Part shown: positions 8,801-16,865 of the stretch, piece after piece
Layout: the number at the start of each line of letters is the position of its first letter
Numbering within the stretch: the first letter of the stretch is position 1
From: JBBDYG01 sp040901765
GTDB taxonomy: Bacteria; Planctomycetota; Planctomycetia; Pirellulales; Lacipirellulaceae
DNA: 59,827 nucleotides
Direction: 5' to 3'
Assembly: GCA_040901765.1 (NCBI GenBank)
Contig: JBBDYG010000125.1
Coordinates: forward strand, 1 to 59,827
Notes under the pieces: model-generated
Told to the model about the DNA's origin: nothing
The model's database searches: none
What the model saw: only the letters and a program-made list of their open reading frames with translations
Position numbers and translations under genes: made by a program

Positions 8801-10402
8801 TCAAACCTGGAACACGCCCGTTCGGAAACCTTCGCGACCGACGCCCTTGGGAATCACCGCCAAACTTGCCGCCAGCCAGTTGCGCGTTTCGTTGGGCTGG
8901 ATGATCGCGTCCACCCAGCCGCGGGCGGCGCCGTAGCGAATGTCCGTCTGCTGCTCGTACTTGTCGCGAATCTCGGCGTGAAGCTGCTCTTTCTCCTGCT
9001 TCGACAGCGGCGCACCTTTTCGCTCCGCGTCTCGAATTCTTAAATCTAACAGCGTTGCCGCCGCTTGATTAGCGCCCATCACCGCATACCGGGCGCTCGG
9101 CCAGGCGAGAATCAACCACGGGTCGTAGGCCTTGCCACACAGCGCATAGTTTCCCGCTCCGAACGACCCGCCGATAATCACCGTGAACTTCGGAACCACG
9201 CTGTTGCTCACGGCGCTGACCAGCTTCGCGCCCGCCCGAATAATTCCCGACTGTTCCGACTGCCGACCGACCATGAAGCCTTGCACGTCCTGAAAGAACA
9301 CCAGCGGCAGGCCGATCTGGTTGCAATCCATGACGAATCGCGCGGCCTTCTCGACCGAATCTGGATAGAGCACGCCGCCGATTTGCAGTTCGTGCGTTGC
9401 CGAGGAACTTCGATGCCGCTGATTGGCGACGATGCCCACCGCGTGCCCCGCGATCTTGGCGAACGCCGTCACCAGCGACAGCCCGAACTCCGCCCGGTAT
9501 TCCTGCATGGAACCCGCATCGACGATGCACTCCAGCACGCTGCGAATCTCATATTCCCCTTGACCATCGCCGGGCACAAGATCGAACACATCATCCGCGT
9601 GGCGGGCCGGCGCAGAACCCGACTCCGACGTCGATTGCGCCTTACGATCGTCGTCCAGAAGTTCAATCAACGACCGCAACCGCCGCAGGCAACTGGCATC
9701 GTCCGGTACGCGGAAATCGACGGTGCCGCTGATTTGCGCGTGCATCGTCGCGCCGCCAAGCTCTTCGGGATCGACCGTCTGCCCAATGGCGGCCTTCACC
9801 AGCGACGCACCGGCCAGCGCCATCTGGCTCCCTTCGGTCATCAGCAGCGTATCGCACAGCACCGGCAGGTAAGCGCCGCCGGCCACGCAGTTCCCCATCA
9901 CGGCGGCGTACTGCGGGATCCCCAGCGCCGAAATCACCGCGTTGTTGCGAAAGATGCGGCCGAAGTCGTCCTCATCGGGAAAAATTTCGTCCTGCAGCGG
10001 CAGAAACACGCCGGCCGAATCGACCAGATAGACTAGCGGCAATCGAAACAGCGTGGCGATCTTCTGCGCCCGCAGCACCTTCTTCACCGACTGCGGAAAA
10101 AACGCACCCGCTTTCACCGTGGCGTCGTTGGCCACCACGCACACGGGCCGCCCGTGAATCCGCCCCATGCCCGTCACCACCCCCGCCGCCGGCACCTCGC
10201 CCCATTCAGGATACATCTGCCACGCCGCCCACAACCCAAACTCCAGAAACGCATCATCCGGGTCGAGCAACTCCCCCAGCCGCTCGCGAACCGTCAACCG
10301 CCCCAGCCCGCGCTGCCGCTTCTGTCCAGCAGCGCTCCCCCCTTCGCGAAGCTCCGCCTCCTGAGCCAGGATCGCCTGCGTTACGGTGCGGAGGTTGTTC
10401 AT
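8801..10402 (-). CDS. Acyl-CoA carboxylase beta (carboxyltransferase) subunit
   Basis: A carboxyltransferase of about 533 residues, of the methylcrotonyl/geranyl/propionyl-CoA carboxylase beta family. It would transfer CO2 from carboxybiotin to an acyl-CoA. The N-terminal GRLTVRERL..LLDPDDAFLE, the central ARFVMDCNQIGLPLVFFQD and the C-terminal GGSFGAGNYALCG..WPSARYAVMG blocks are typical. The frame is open to a GTG at 10453, but the ATG at 10402 gives the normal length and N-terminus. It heads the operon with the AtuA-like, hydratase and dehydrogenase genes. The partner alpha subunit (biotin carboxylase plus biotin carrier) is not seen in this window. Confidence 0.93.
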   Translation of the reverse strand: MNNLRTVTQAILAQEAELREGGSAAGQKRQRGLGRLTVRERLGELLDPDDAFLEFGLWAAWQMYPEWGEVPAAGVVTGMGRIHGRPVCVVANDATVKAGAFFPQSVKKVLRAQKIATLFRLPLVYLVDSAGVFLPLQDEIFPDEDDFGRIFRNNAVISALGIPQYAAVMGNCVAGGAYLPVLCDTLLMTEGSQMALAGASLVKAAIGQTVDPEELGGATMHAQISGTVDFRVPDDASCLRRLRSLIELLDDDRKAQSTSESGSAPARHADDVFDLVPGDGQGEYEIRSVLECIVDAGSMQEYRAEFGLSLVTAFAKIAGHAVGIVANQRHRSSSATHELQIGGVLYPDSVEKAARFVMDCNQIGLPLVFFQDVQGFMVGRQSEQSGIIRAGAKLVSAVSNSVVPKFTVIIGGSFGAGNYALCGKAYDPWLILAWPSARYAVMGANQAAATLLDLRIRDAERKGAPLSKQEKEQLHAEIRDKYEQQTDIRYGAARGWVDAIIQPNETRNWLAASLAVIPKGVGREGFRTGVFQV

Positions 10403-10506
10403 AACGTCGGGGCGGCCGGGAAGCTCAAAAAAATGGAACCGCGGCGCGGGCACTGGTTCTCACAGATAGCGTGGGCGCTCGTGTTTGAGCGCCCACGCCG
10501 TCTTAA

Positions 10507-10734
10507 CTAGCGGGTGGAACCACCCAAACAATACTTGCAGTTGTCGTAGCCATCGCGGTTCGCGTCTGACTGTGAGTTGTACGGCTTGTCGTTCCCAGCA
10601 TTGATGATCTCGTCGATCTGGCACTCATTCGCGCCGGTCTTCTCGTTGTCGAGATCGTGGACTTCCTTCTTGCTCGGGCTCTTGTTGGCTAGGTACCGTT
10701 CCCCGTTCATGTTGCCCTTGTATCGTCGTGCCAT
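10507..10734 (-). CDS. Small Cys/His protein, possible zinc binder
   Basis: A 75-residue protein of unknown function. It has a strong ribosome-binding site (AAGGAGGTG) directly upstream of the ATG at 10734, so it is very probably real. The first 25 residues are basic. H26, C38, C66 and C69 are spaced like the metal ligands of small Ada-type zinc-binding domains: a His, then a Cys before a helix, then A..xGYDNCKYCLGG. This resemblance is inference. It is the last gene after the methylase-specificity gene on the same strand, with a 111-base gap, so it may belong to the restriction locus or may stand alone. Confidence 0.75.
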   Translation of the reverse strand: MARRYKGNMNGERYLANKSPSKKEVHDLDNEKTGANECQIDEIINAGNDKPYNSQSDANRDGYDNCKYCLGGSTR

Positions 10735-10845
10735 CCGGCACCTCCTTGAATCGGCCCCGGAGATGATTCATATGGCGTGGATAACGCGGGGCTCCCCGTA
10801 TCGACGCCTCACCTTTGATAGCTTAACCGCCCGTCGCCGAGCATC

Positions 10846-12900
10846 CTAACCCCCGTTCGTCGAAGACGCCGCCTCGTCGTCGGAAACGTCGCCATTCCAC
10901 ACCTTATCGACGGCGCCGCGAATCCGCGCTTCGTAGGCGGCGATCTGTGATTGGAGGGTTCCTATCACCTTCTGGTAGGCCTCGATCTCCGCCACGATCT
11001 CCTGCTGCACCGCTAGCGGCGGCAGGGGGATTTCGAACGTCGTGAAAAAGCCATTGTGGAAACTTTGAACCGTGACACCGGGCTTGATGCCGCGAGCAAG
11101 TATGTCGTCGTTCTTGCCTTGAAGCATTCGGAAAAGGAATTGGACGTCCAGGCGACTTGGATCGGGGGTGAGCGCGATGATGTCTTGATTAAAGCAGACT
11201 TCGCGCCGTGTGATTGCGATTGGCAGGGTGTGTTTGAGAATGCCCGATCGCACGACGCACAGAAGCGTCCCCGGCGGAACAAGGGTAACTGACCGCTCCT
11301 TCACCGCTTCATCGCTGACATGATCCTCTGCGTCGTAGATCTCATCCGACTTCATATCTTTCGGCGAGACCCACGGAATCGATCCTTTCCAGAACGCCTC
11401 ATTTTGCTTTGATGGAGTTCCACCGCTCAGGCGGGAGGTGACTTCGCCCAGCGCTACCAAAGGCCATGCCGCAGTTGAAACGTGCTTTTCACCGTACCGC
11501 TCCGCGCTCAGATTGAAATCCCCATTCGCCGCGATCTTCTCCTTCGCGACGATCAGCCCGCGCGTCGGTGTGAAGTCGTCCGCGGCAACGGACCCCTTCG
11601 CCCGCAATCGGCGCAGGTATTCGCCCATCTCCGCCAGCACCTGCGGCAGGTCGTTCCTGTCGATGGGCCGGCGCTGGGCGCCGAGGTTGAAGCCGTCGTT
11701 CTCCACCTTGAAGAAGCCGACCGTGTCGGACTGCTTGGCCAGCGACTTGTCGAGGAGGAGGATCGAGGTTTTCACGCCGGAGTAGGGCTGGAACACGCCG
11801 GCGGGCAGGGAGACGACGGCGACGAGGTACTCGTCGACGAGCATCTTCCGCAGGGTTTTGTAGGCCGTCTGGCTCTGGAAGATGATCCCCTCGGGGACGA
11901 TGATGCCCGCCCGGCCGCCGGGGGTGAGGTGCTCGGCCATGTAATCGACGAACAGCACTTCGCTACGCTTCGACTGCACCGAAAAACGGGTGTGAGGCTT
12001 GATGCCGCCCTTGGGCGACATGAACGGCGGGTTTGCGAGGATGATGTCGGCGGTTTCGTTCCACTTGTCTTGGCTGGTCAGCGTGTCGTATTCCGCAATG
12101 TGGGGGTCGGTGAACCCGTGGAGGTACATATTCACGAGCGACAGGCGGACCATGTCGGGCGAAATGTCGTAGCCGCGGAAGTTATCGGCAAGTTTTTTCT
12201 TTTCGTCCGGCGTAAGCAGGTCGCCCTTGGCGGCGGGAATCTTCGAGGTGTGAAGGGCTGCCTCACCGTTGCCAGCGTTCCTCGCAATCGCGTCGGGCGA
12301 ACTGTTCGCCCGGAGAATGTGCTTGTAGGCGGAAATAAGAAACCCGGCCGTCCCGCAGGCGGGATCGAGAACGGTTTCGTTCTTCTTCGGGTTGGCGACC
12401 TGAACCATGAAGTCGATGATATGGCGCGGCGTGCGGAACTGGCCCGCTTCGCCCTGGGAGCCGAGAACCGAAAGCAAGTACTCAAAAGCGTCGCCCAGGC
12501 GTTCCGAATGGTCGTACTCGAACTCGTCGATGATTTTTAGAAAGCTCTTGAGCGTTTCGGGGTCGCGATAGGGCAGGTAGGCGTTCTTGAAGATGTCGCG
12601 GAACAGCAGCGGAATGCCGGGGTTCTCCGGCATTTTGCCGATGGCTTCGGCGTAGAGGTTAAGCGTTTCGTGGCCGCCCAACCCCGAGCGCATCAGCTTG
12701 GCCCAGCCATAGCGGGCGAAGTCGCCTTTGAAAAACTTGCGCTTGCCGCCCAGCTCCTCCGCGTCGGCGTCCATGTCGTCCATGAACTTGTAAATGAGCG
12801 CGATCGTGATTTGCTCGACCTGCGATTTCGGATCGGGAACCTTGCCCACCAGAATATCGCGGGCGGTATCGATGCGGCGCTTCGTGACGGTATCGAGCAT
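10846..12900 (-). CDS. Type I restriction methylase fused to specificity domain (HsdM-S)
   Basis: A 684-residue fusion. Residues 1-470 are an HsdM-type N6-adenine methylase: an N-terminal helical domain, the SAM-binding motif DPACGTAGFL (179-188) and the catalytic NPPF (290-293). Residues about 480-665 are one HsdS half: a target-recognition domain beginning WPLVALGEVTSRLSGGTPSK and ending in a conserved helix (PPLAVQQEIVAEIEAYQKVI). A standard HsdS has two such halves; only one is here. A complex would therefore need two fusion chains and would be expected to recognise a palindromic site. The restriction subunit lies upstream on the same strand, separated by a transposase and REP repeats. 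Confidence 0.93.
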   Translation of the reverse strand: MLDTVTKRRIDTARDILVGKVPDPKSQVEQITIALIYKFMDDMDADAEELGGKRKFFKGDFARYGWAKLMRSGLGGHETLNLYAEAIGKMPENPGIPLLFRDIFKNAYLPYRDPETLKSFLKIIDEFEYDHSERLGDAFEYLLSVLGSQGEAGQFRTPRHIIDFMVQVANPKKNETVLDPACGTAGFLISAYKHILRANSSPDAIARNAGNGEAALHTSKIPAAKGDLLTPDEKKKLADNFRGYDISPDMVRLSLVNMYLHGFTDPHIAEYDTLTSQDKWNETADIILANPPFMSPKGGIKPHTRFSVQSKRSEVLFVDYMAEHLTPGGRAGIIVPEGIIFQSQTAYKTLRKMLVDEYLVAVVSLPAGVFQPYSGVKTSILLLDKSLAKQSDTVGFFKVENDGFNLGAQRRPIDRNDLPQVLAEMGEYLRRLRAKGSVAADDFTPTRGLIVAKEKIAANGDFNLSAERYGEKHVSTAAWPLVALGEVTSRLSGGTPSKQNEAFWKGSIPWVSPKDMKSDEIYDAEDHVSDEAVKERSVTLVPPGTLLCVVRSGILKHTLPIAITRREVCFNQDIIALTPDPSRLDVQFLFRMLQGKNDDILARGIKPGVTVQSFHNGFFTTFEIPLPPLAVQQEIVAEIEAYQKVIGTLQSQIAAYEARIRGAVDKVWNGDVSDDEAASSTNGG

Positions 12901-12993
12901 TATTTATGCGTTGGTGGGCAGGAGGTAAAGAAAGGGCATCGTATCCCGCAGGGATATAAGATAGCCGAAAGCCGGAGGCTTTCCAGCTTGTAG

Positions 12994-13022
12994 CCGGTGG
13001 TTGAGCGAAGCGACACCACCGG
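12994..13022 (+). repeat. REP palindrome 1
   Basis: A 29-base palindrome with perfect 8-bp arms CCGGTGGT and ACCACCGG and a 13-base loop TGAGCGAAGCGAC. It lies on the 3' side of the REP-associated transposase. Confidence 0.85.
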
Positions 13023-13065
13023 AAGATGAGCCGGTATCGTATCCCGGAGGGATATAAGCCTGTAG

Positions 13066-13094
13066 CCGGTGGTTGAGCGCAGCGACACCACCGG
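13066..13094 (+). repeat. REP palindrome 2
   Basis: Same 8-bp arms as the first unit and the same loop apart from one base (TGAGCGCAGCGAC). It is in the same orientation as the first unit, 43 bases further on. Confidence 0.85.
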
Positions 13095-13158
13095 ATCACC
13101 GGGCCAACCCGGAATGCACCCCAGCCGGGGTGCCAGCGACAGGGGCCGCCGCACGCGC

Positions 13159-13602
13159 TCAATCGAGATAACGCTCGTCATACTCGATGCCGGATTTCTG
13201 AAGGAATTCGATTAACTCTTCACGGAAAGACTTATGGCGATGATGTTCCTCCTGTCCGGCGATGTAATCCTGAACCGCAGCACGCGCAGAAGCGCTGACG
13301 GTGAATGCGGCGTAGCCTTCCTGCCAGTGAAAGCCCTCGATAAACGTGGTCGCCACCCACGTCGACGAGGCTTTCTTGAGTTCCCGCATGAAGTCCGCAA
13401 GGCAATGGGTCGGTTTGAGCGCGACGAGCAAATGCACGTGGTCCGCTACGCCGCCGACTCCCTGCGGCACGCCGCCCATTCCGCGCACTGCGCCGCCGAG
13501 GTATTCGTGAAGACGATCCTGCCAATCTTTCGAGAGGACCGGATCGCGGTTTTTGGTGGCGAAGACGATATGGTAGAGCAGGCAGGTATGAGTCGATGGC
13601 AT
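13159..13602 (-). CDS. REP-associated tyrosine transposase (RAYT, Y1 family)
   Basis: A 147-residue IS200/IS605-like HUH transposase. It has the N-terminal strand LLYHIVFATKNRDP, the metal-binding HUH motif in DHVHLLVALKP, and FHWQEGYAAFTVS followed by a candidate catalytic tyrosine in VQDYIAGQEEHH. The frame runs upstream through the REP sequences to 13710; the ATG at 13602 starts the recognised domain. It has a pair of REP palindromes on each side, and the two pairs are in opposite orientation. That is the arrangement described for RAYT/REP (REPtron) units, where a single domesticated transposase acts on its own palindromes. It interrupts the restriction locus between hsdR and the methylase. 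Confidence 0.9.
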   Translation of the reverse strand: MPSTHTCLLYHIVFATKNRDPVLSKDWQDRLHEYLGGAVRGMGGVPQGVGGVADHVHLLVALKPTHCLADFMRELKKASSTWVATTFIEGFHWQEGYAAFTVSASARAAVQDYIAGQEEHHRHKSFREELIEFLQKSGIEYDERYLD

Positions 13603-13655
13603 GGTGTGAGGGGGCTGGCACCCCTGCCGGGTGCTTGGGTTGTGGATTTCGATAT

Positions 13656-13682
13656 CCGGTGGTGTCGCTACGCTCAACCACC
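13656..13682 (-). repeat. REP palindrome 3
   Basis: A reverse-oriented REP beginning CCGGTGGTGTCGC and ending AACCACC. It is the outer half of a pair on the 5' side of the transposase and lacks the last bases of the distal arm. Confidence 0.8.
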
Positions 13683-13684
13683 AT

Positions 13685-13713
13685 CCGGTGGTGTCGCTAC
13701 GCTCAACCACCGG
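13685..13713 (-). repeat. REP palindrome 4
   Basis: A complete 29-base REP with arms CCGGTGGT/ACCACCGG, in inverted orientation relative to units 1 and 2. The loop differs from unit 1 by one base. It is two bases from REP 3, making a tail-to-head pair. Confidence 0.85.
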
Positions 13714-13780
13714 CTACAAGCTGTAAAGCCTCCGGCTTAATTTATGGCGCAGGCTTGGGTTCATGGCGCGAGCTATCCGG

Positions 13781-16336
13781 TCAAGCGGCAAACTGATTCA
13801 GCGAAACATAGTCTTTGATGTAATTAGGGATGAGTTTGCGGTATTTTTCGGGCACGGCCTTGAAATCGCGCATCGAGAAGGTGGGATTGGTTGCCAAGTC
13901 GCCGTAATGCTCGCTGTCGATAATATGGCGCACCTGATCGCTCGTGGCATAGGCTTTGAAGTAAAGCTTAATGGCCGGGATGGCTTCCGCTTCTTCGGGT
14001 TTGCGGTCGGCAACGAACTTGGCAAATTCTTCTTCGAGTAGTTCATCTTTGCTCTTAAAGCGTGGAATCAGCCCGAAAACCTTTTCAAGAATTTCGCGAA
14101 GCGTCAGGCGACGATCTACGGCAGCGGCACGGCGGAGTTTGTCGAGCGTGTAATACTCTTCCGGTTTGTCGAAGACTTCGCGGTTGACGTAGTCGATGAC
14201 TTGATCCCATTTGCCCTCTTCAACGGCTGTGGCGATGTTCTCGTTCTCGCGCACCGTATCCTGAAAACGCTCGAAAAACATGCGGTCGATGCGCATCCCT
14301 TCGAGGCCGATGGTCTGCTCCTGAATCGAAGCGATGATGTCGGCCCCCAGGTGCTGGTACGCGCCGCCGGTCACGGTTGGACTACCACCTCCGCCTCCGG
14401 CATCGCCACCTTCACCGCCTTCGCCAGCTTGCCCGGTCGGAGTGGGAAGTTTAATGACCTGGTCGTAGTCGTAATCCTCCTCGAAGTAGTCGCAATTCGC
14501 GAAAAAGTCGAACAACTTGTAGGCGGTTTTATGCGGCTGTTGGATGCTCTCTTTCAGATTGTCGTCGAACACCTGTTCGCGAAAATCGTGTTTCCGCGTA
14601 CCGCGGCCTTTAATCTGGATAAAATCGGTGGGCGAGAAAATGGGGCGGAACAAGCCGAGATTGAGGATGTCGGGGCAGTCGTAGCCGGTTGTCATCATGC
14701 CGACCGTGACGCAGATGCGGGCTTTGCTGGTCTTGTATTGATCGTTGAAATTGGCGGACCCCAGCAGATTGTTGTTGGTGAAGTTGCGGGTGAACTGTTG
14801 GGCATCGGAAATGCGACTGGTGACTTGGACGGCGAAATCGGATTGATATTTGCCGGGAAACATCCGGTCGGCCATCAGGTTTAGTATTTGCGTAAGTTTC
14901 GCGGCGTGATTCTGACTAACGGCGAAAACAATCGACTTGCCGATTTCCCGGCTGACAGGGTCGCGGAGAGCGTTTTCGAGAAACGTCTTACAGAAGAGTT
15001 GATTGGTGGCGTCGGAAAAGAAACGCTTCTCGAACTGGCGTTGCTTGTAAGTTTGCTCCTGATCGTCGCCGCTGTCGTCGGCAAAGTTGACGACGAACCC
15101 ATCCTCCGAGAGAAGTTGGGTAGTCACATCGGTACGTGCATCGACGACGATCGGATTGATGAGATAGCCATCCTTCACGCCGTCGAGCAGCGAGTAACGA
15201 AAGGTGGGCTGACTTTCCTCGCAGCCGAATGTGCGATAAGTATCGAGCAGGAGCCGGCGCTCCAGTTCGCGCGGATCCTTGGTCGTGGGGTCGGACTCAT
15301 CGAAACGTCGTAGATAATCTTTCGGCGTGGCGGTGAGGCCGAGCTTGTAGCCGATGAAGTAGTCGAACACCGCCCGGGCATTGCCGCCGATGGAGCGGTG
15401 GGCTTCGTCGGAAATGACAAGATCAAAATCGGTCGGCGAGAAAAGTTGTTGATACTTGTTGTTGGAGAGAAAGGACTGAACGGTGGAAACAACGACTTCG
15501 GCCCGCCGCCAGTCGTCGCGATTCTCCTTGAAGATGACGGCCTTGAAATCCGGAGTGAGTAGCGCGGCAAAGGCCTTCTTCGCCTGGTCCTCCAGTTCGA
15601 GGCGATCGACGAGAAACAGCACGCGGCTCGCGTTACTCGTGTGCAAAAAGAGCTTGATTACGGCTGCAGCGATCAGCGTTTTACCGGTGCCCGTCGCCAT
15701 CTCAAACAGAAAGCGATCCTTGCCGTCTTTTACCGCACGTTGGATCGTGTGAACCGCCCGCTCCTGGTACGGACGCAGAAACCGAAGCTTATTTGCCTGA
15801 ATGTAGCCGGCGCGTTCGGATTCGTTTTTCCATGCCGCATCGGCAGCGTAGGAGGGCCGCTGAGTGAGGGCGATGTAATCGTCGCCAACGTGTTCTTCGA
15901 TTAGGCGTTTGGGATCGGGAAGAACCTTTTCAAAGCCCATCACCGACTTGGGCGTTGGGAAGGTAGTGATGATGTTGGGGTTGCCGCGTTCAAGATCCCA
16001 AAAGTAATGGAGATTGCCGTTGGAGAGAATTACGAAACGGCAGTTCTGGGAGCGGGCGTACTTGCGGGCTTTCTCTTTGCCGTCGAGTGGGTCGATGGAC
16101 TCGCGTTTGGCTTCCAAGACGATGAAAGGGAAGCCTTTCTCATTCAGAAGCAGAAAATCGAGGTACCCTTTGCTCGTCTTCTCAAAGTCGTTACCAAATT
16201 CGTCGACTTCGGTATGGGTTAACGTGGCCCCATGCTCCAAGCAGATATTCGCGGGATTCTTGCCTTCTGGAAAGAATCGCCAACCGGCGGCTTCCAAAAG
16301 CCTGTTGATTTTAATGCGTGCGGTGGCTTCTTTCAT
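13781..16336 (-). CDS. hsdR: Type I restriction enzyme, HsdR subunit (EcoEI-like)
   Basis: An 851-residue restriction and translocation subunit. The N-terminal nuclease shows the PD-(D/E)XK core, with D60 in GYLDFLLL and E75/K77 in VLEAKRE. The helicase motor follows, with Walker A MATGTGKT (213-220), a DEAH box (SDEAHRS, about 300) and the later helicase blocks including GMMTTGYDCPD and IQIKGRGTRK. The C-terminal part resembles the EcoEI R C-terminal domain. A low-complexity Gly-rich linker (GEGGEGGDAGGGGGS) lies near residue 640. It would cut unmodified DNA after translocation, in complex with the HsdM-S product. The ATG at 16336 is the first in frame with the N-terminal helix. Confidence 0.95.
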   Translation of the reverse strand: MKEATARIKINRLLEAAGWRFFPEGKNPANICLEHGATLTHTEVDEFGNDFEKTSKGYLDFLLLNEKGFPFIVLEAKRESIDPLDGKEKARKYARSQNCRFVILSNGNLHYFWDLERGNPNIITTFPTPKSVMGFEKVLPDPKRLIEEHVGDDYIALTQRPSYAADAAWKNESERAGYIQANKLRFLRPYQERAVHTIQRAVKDGKDRFLFEMATGTGKTLIAAAVIKLFLHTSNASRVLFLVDRLELEDQAKKAFAALLTPDFKAVIFKENRDDWRRAEVVVSTVQSFLSNNKYQQLFSPTDFDLVISDEAHRSIGGNARAVFDYFIGYKLGLTATPKDYLRRFDESDPTTKDPRELERRLLLDTYRTFGCEESQPTFRYSLLDGVKDGYLINPIVVDARTDVTTQLLSEDGFVVNFADDSGDDQEQTYKQRQFEKRFFSDATNQLFCKTFLENALRDPVSREIGKSIVFAVSQNHAAKLTQILNLMADRMFPGKYQSDFAVQVTSRISDAQQFTRNFTNNNLLGSANFNDQYKTSKARICVTVGMMTTGYDCPDILNLGLFRPIFSPTDFIQIKGRGTRKHDFREQVFDDNLKESIQQPHKTAYKLFDFFANCDYFEEDYDYDQVIKLPTPTGQAGEGGEGGDAGGGGGSPTVTGGAYQHLGADIIASIQEQTIGLEGMRIDRMFFERFQDTVRENENIATAVEEGKWDQVIDYVNREVFDKPEEYYTLDKLRRAAAVDRRLTLREILEKVFGLIPRFKSKDELLEEEFAKFVADRKPEEAEAIPAIKLYFKAYATSDQVRHIIDSEHYGDLATNPTFSMRDFKAVPEKYRKLIPNYIKDYVSLNQFAA

Positions 16337-16450
16337 GGCGCGCCTTACGTTTGCGGGAACTAGCTAGCATACGGCAACCCGATTTGGCGTGCAACGAAAT
16401 CTTGCATCATGCCTAACCCTTACAGGAGAAGCGATTACTATGCTCGGCAT

Positions 16451-16500
16451 TACCGGGGTAGATCCCTGGCCCGAGCAACCCGGGGCTAAGCGACATAGCG
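16451..16500. repeat. Diverged palindrome of the 1.6-kb family
   Basis: The segment ACCGGGGTAGATCC...GCAACCCGGGGCTAAG aligns to the unit at 1674-1709 (ACCCAGGGTAG...ACAACCCTGGGCTGA) and continues with a similar flank. CCGGGG/CCCGGG arms can pair with an offset. It is a third, weaker copy. Confidence 0.5.
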
Positions 16501-16526
16501 CCGTGGGCGTATAGAACTGCCCCACT

Positions 16527-16630
16527 CTTTGTGCCAACTAGACGTAGCGTGGCACAGTGGCACAGTGGCACAAACTGAGAAATCCGGCGACGGGTGGCTG
16601 CGGTCGAAGCCAACAGGCGCAGCCCCCAGC
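16527..16630 (+). repeat. Direct repeat copy 1
   Basis: Starts CTTTGTGCCAACTAG, continues with a GTGGCACA-type microrepeat, and ends with GGTGGCTG...CAGCCCCCAGC. That ending can fold into a hairpin. It is matched by copy 2 about 200 bases downstream. Confidence 0.75.
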
Positions 16631-16730
16631 AAACCCTGCGCGGGGCGAAAACTTCGGCGTACAGGCCGATTCTACTGCCATTGGTGATGCTCACACCCCA
16701 TGCGTCTGCGCAAAACGTAGTAGTAATCTC

Positions 16731-16859
16731 TTTGTGTTAACTAGGCGTGCGCGTAGCGTGGCACAGTGGAACAGTGGCAAGTGGCACAAACCGAGAAATC
16801 CGGCAACGGGTGCCTACGACGGGTGGCTGGGGTCGGAGCCAGCAGGCGCAGCCCCCAGC
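16731..16859 (+). repeat. Direct repeat copy 2
   Basis: Same order of elements as copy 1: CTTTGTG..AACTAGGCG, GTGGCACAGTGGAACAGTGGC microrepeat, CAAACCGAGAAATCCGG, then CTGGGG...CCCCCAG hairpin arms. It carries a small insertion relative to copy 1. It ends just beyond the RraA stop codon, where its last hairpin might help end transcription. Confidence 0.75.
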
Positions 16860-16865
16860 GGACCG

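Larger units (their letters stand above)
12901..13158. other. Repeat-filled gap between transposase and hsdM-S
   Basis: This stretch holds two REP palindromes and a duplicated 20-base phrase GTATCCC(G/C)(C/G)AGGGATATAAG-type (about 12939-12960 and 13036-13058), itself a small palindrome. No coding region is supported. Because the restriction genes lie on both sides, the transposase and its repeats look like a later insertion. Confidence 0.6.
16337..16865. other. Repeat-rich gap upstream of hsdR
   Basis: This 529-base stretch has no supported gene. It contains a diverged palindrome of the family at 1541-1709 (16451-16500) and two direct copies of a ~100-base repeat (16527-16630 and 16731-16859). 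The hsdR promoter should lie in its left part but is not recognisable. Confidence 0.5.

Noticed and set aside
7718..9043. 441-codon open frame on the plus strand
   Set aside because: It overlaps two well-supported minus-strand genes in another frame and has no recognisable domain; high GC content opens such shadow frames.
11482..12540. 352-codon open frame on the plus strand
   Set aside because: It is antisense to the conserved methylase domain and shows only the reverse shadow of that gene.
13603..13710. Longer N-terminus of the RAYT protein
   Set aside because: These codons are the REP palindromes themselves (VERSDTTG-type text) and are not part of the transposase domain.
12994..13713. 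CRISPR array from regularly repeated 29-base units
   Set aside because: There are only four units in two orientations with no regular spacer length, and they flank a RAYT gene; they are REP palindromes.
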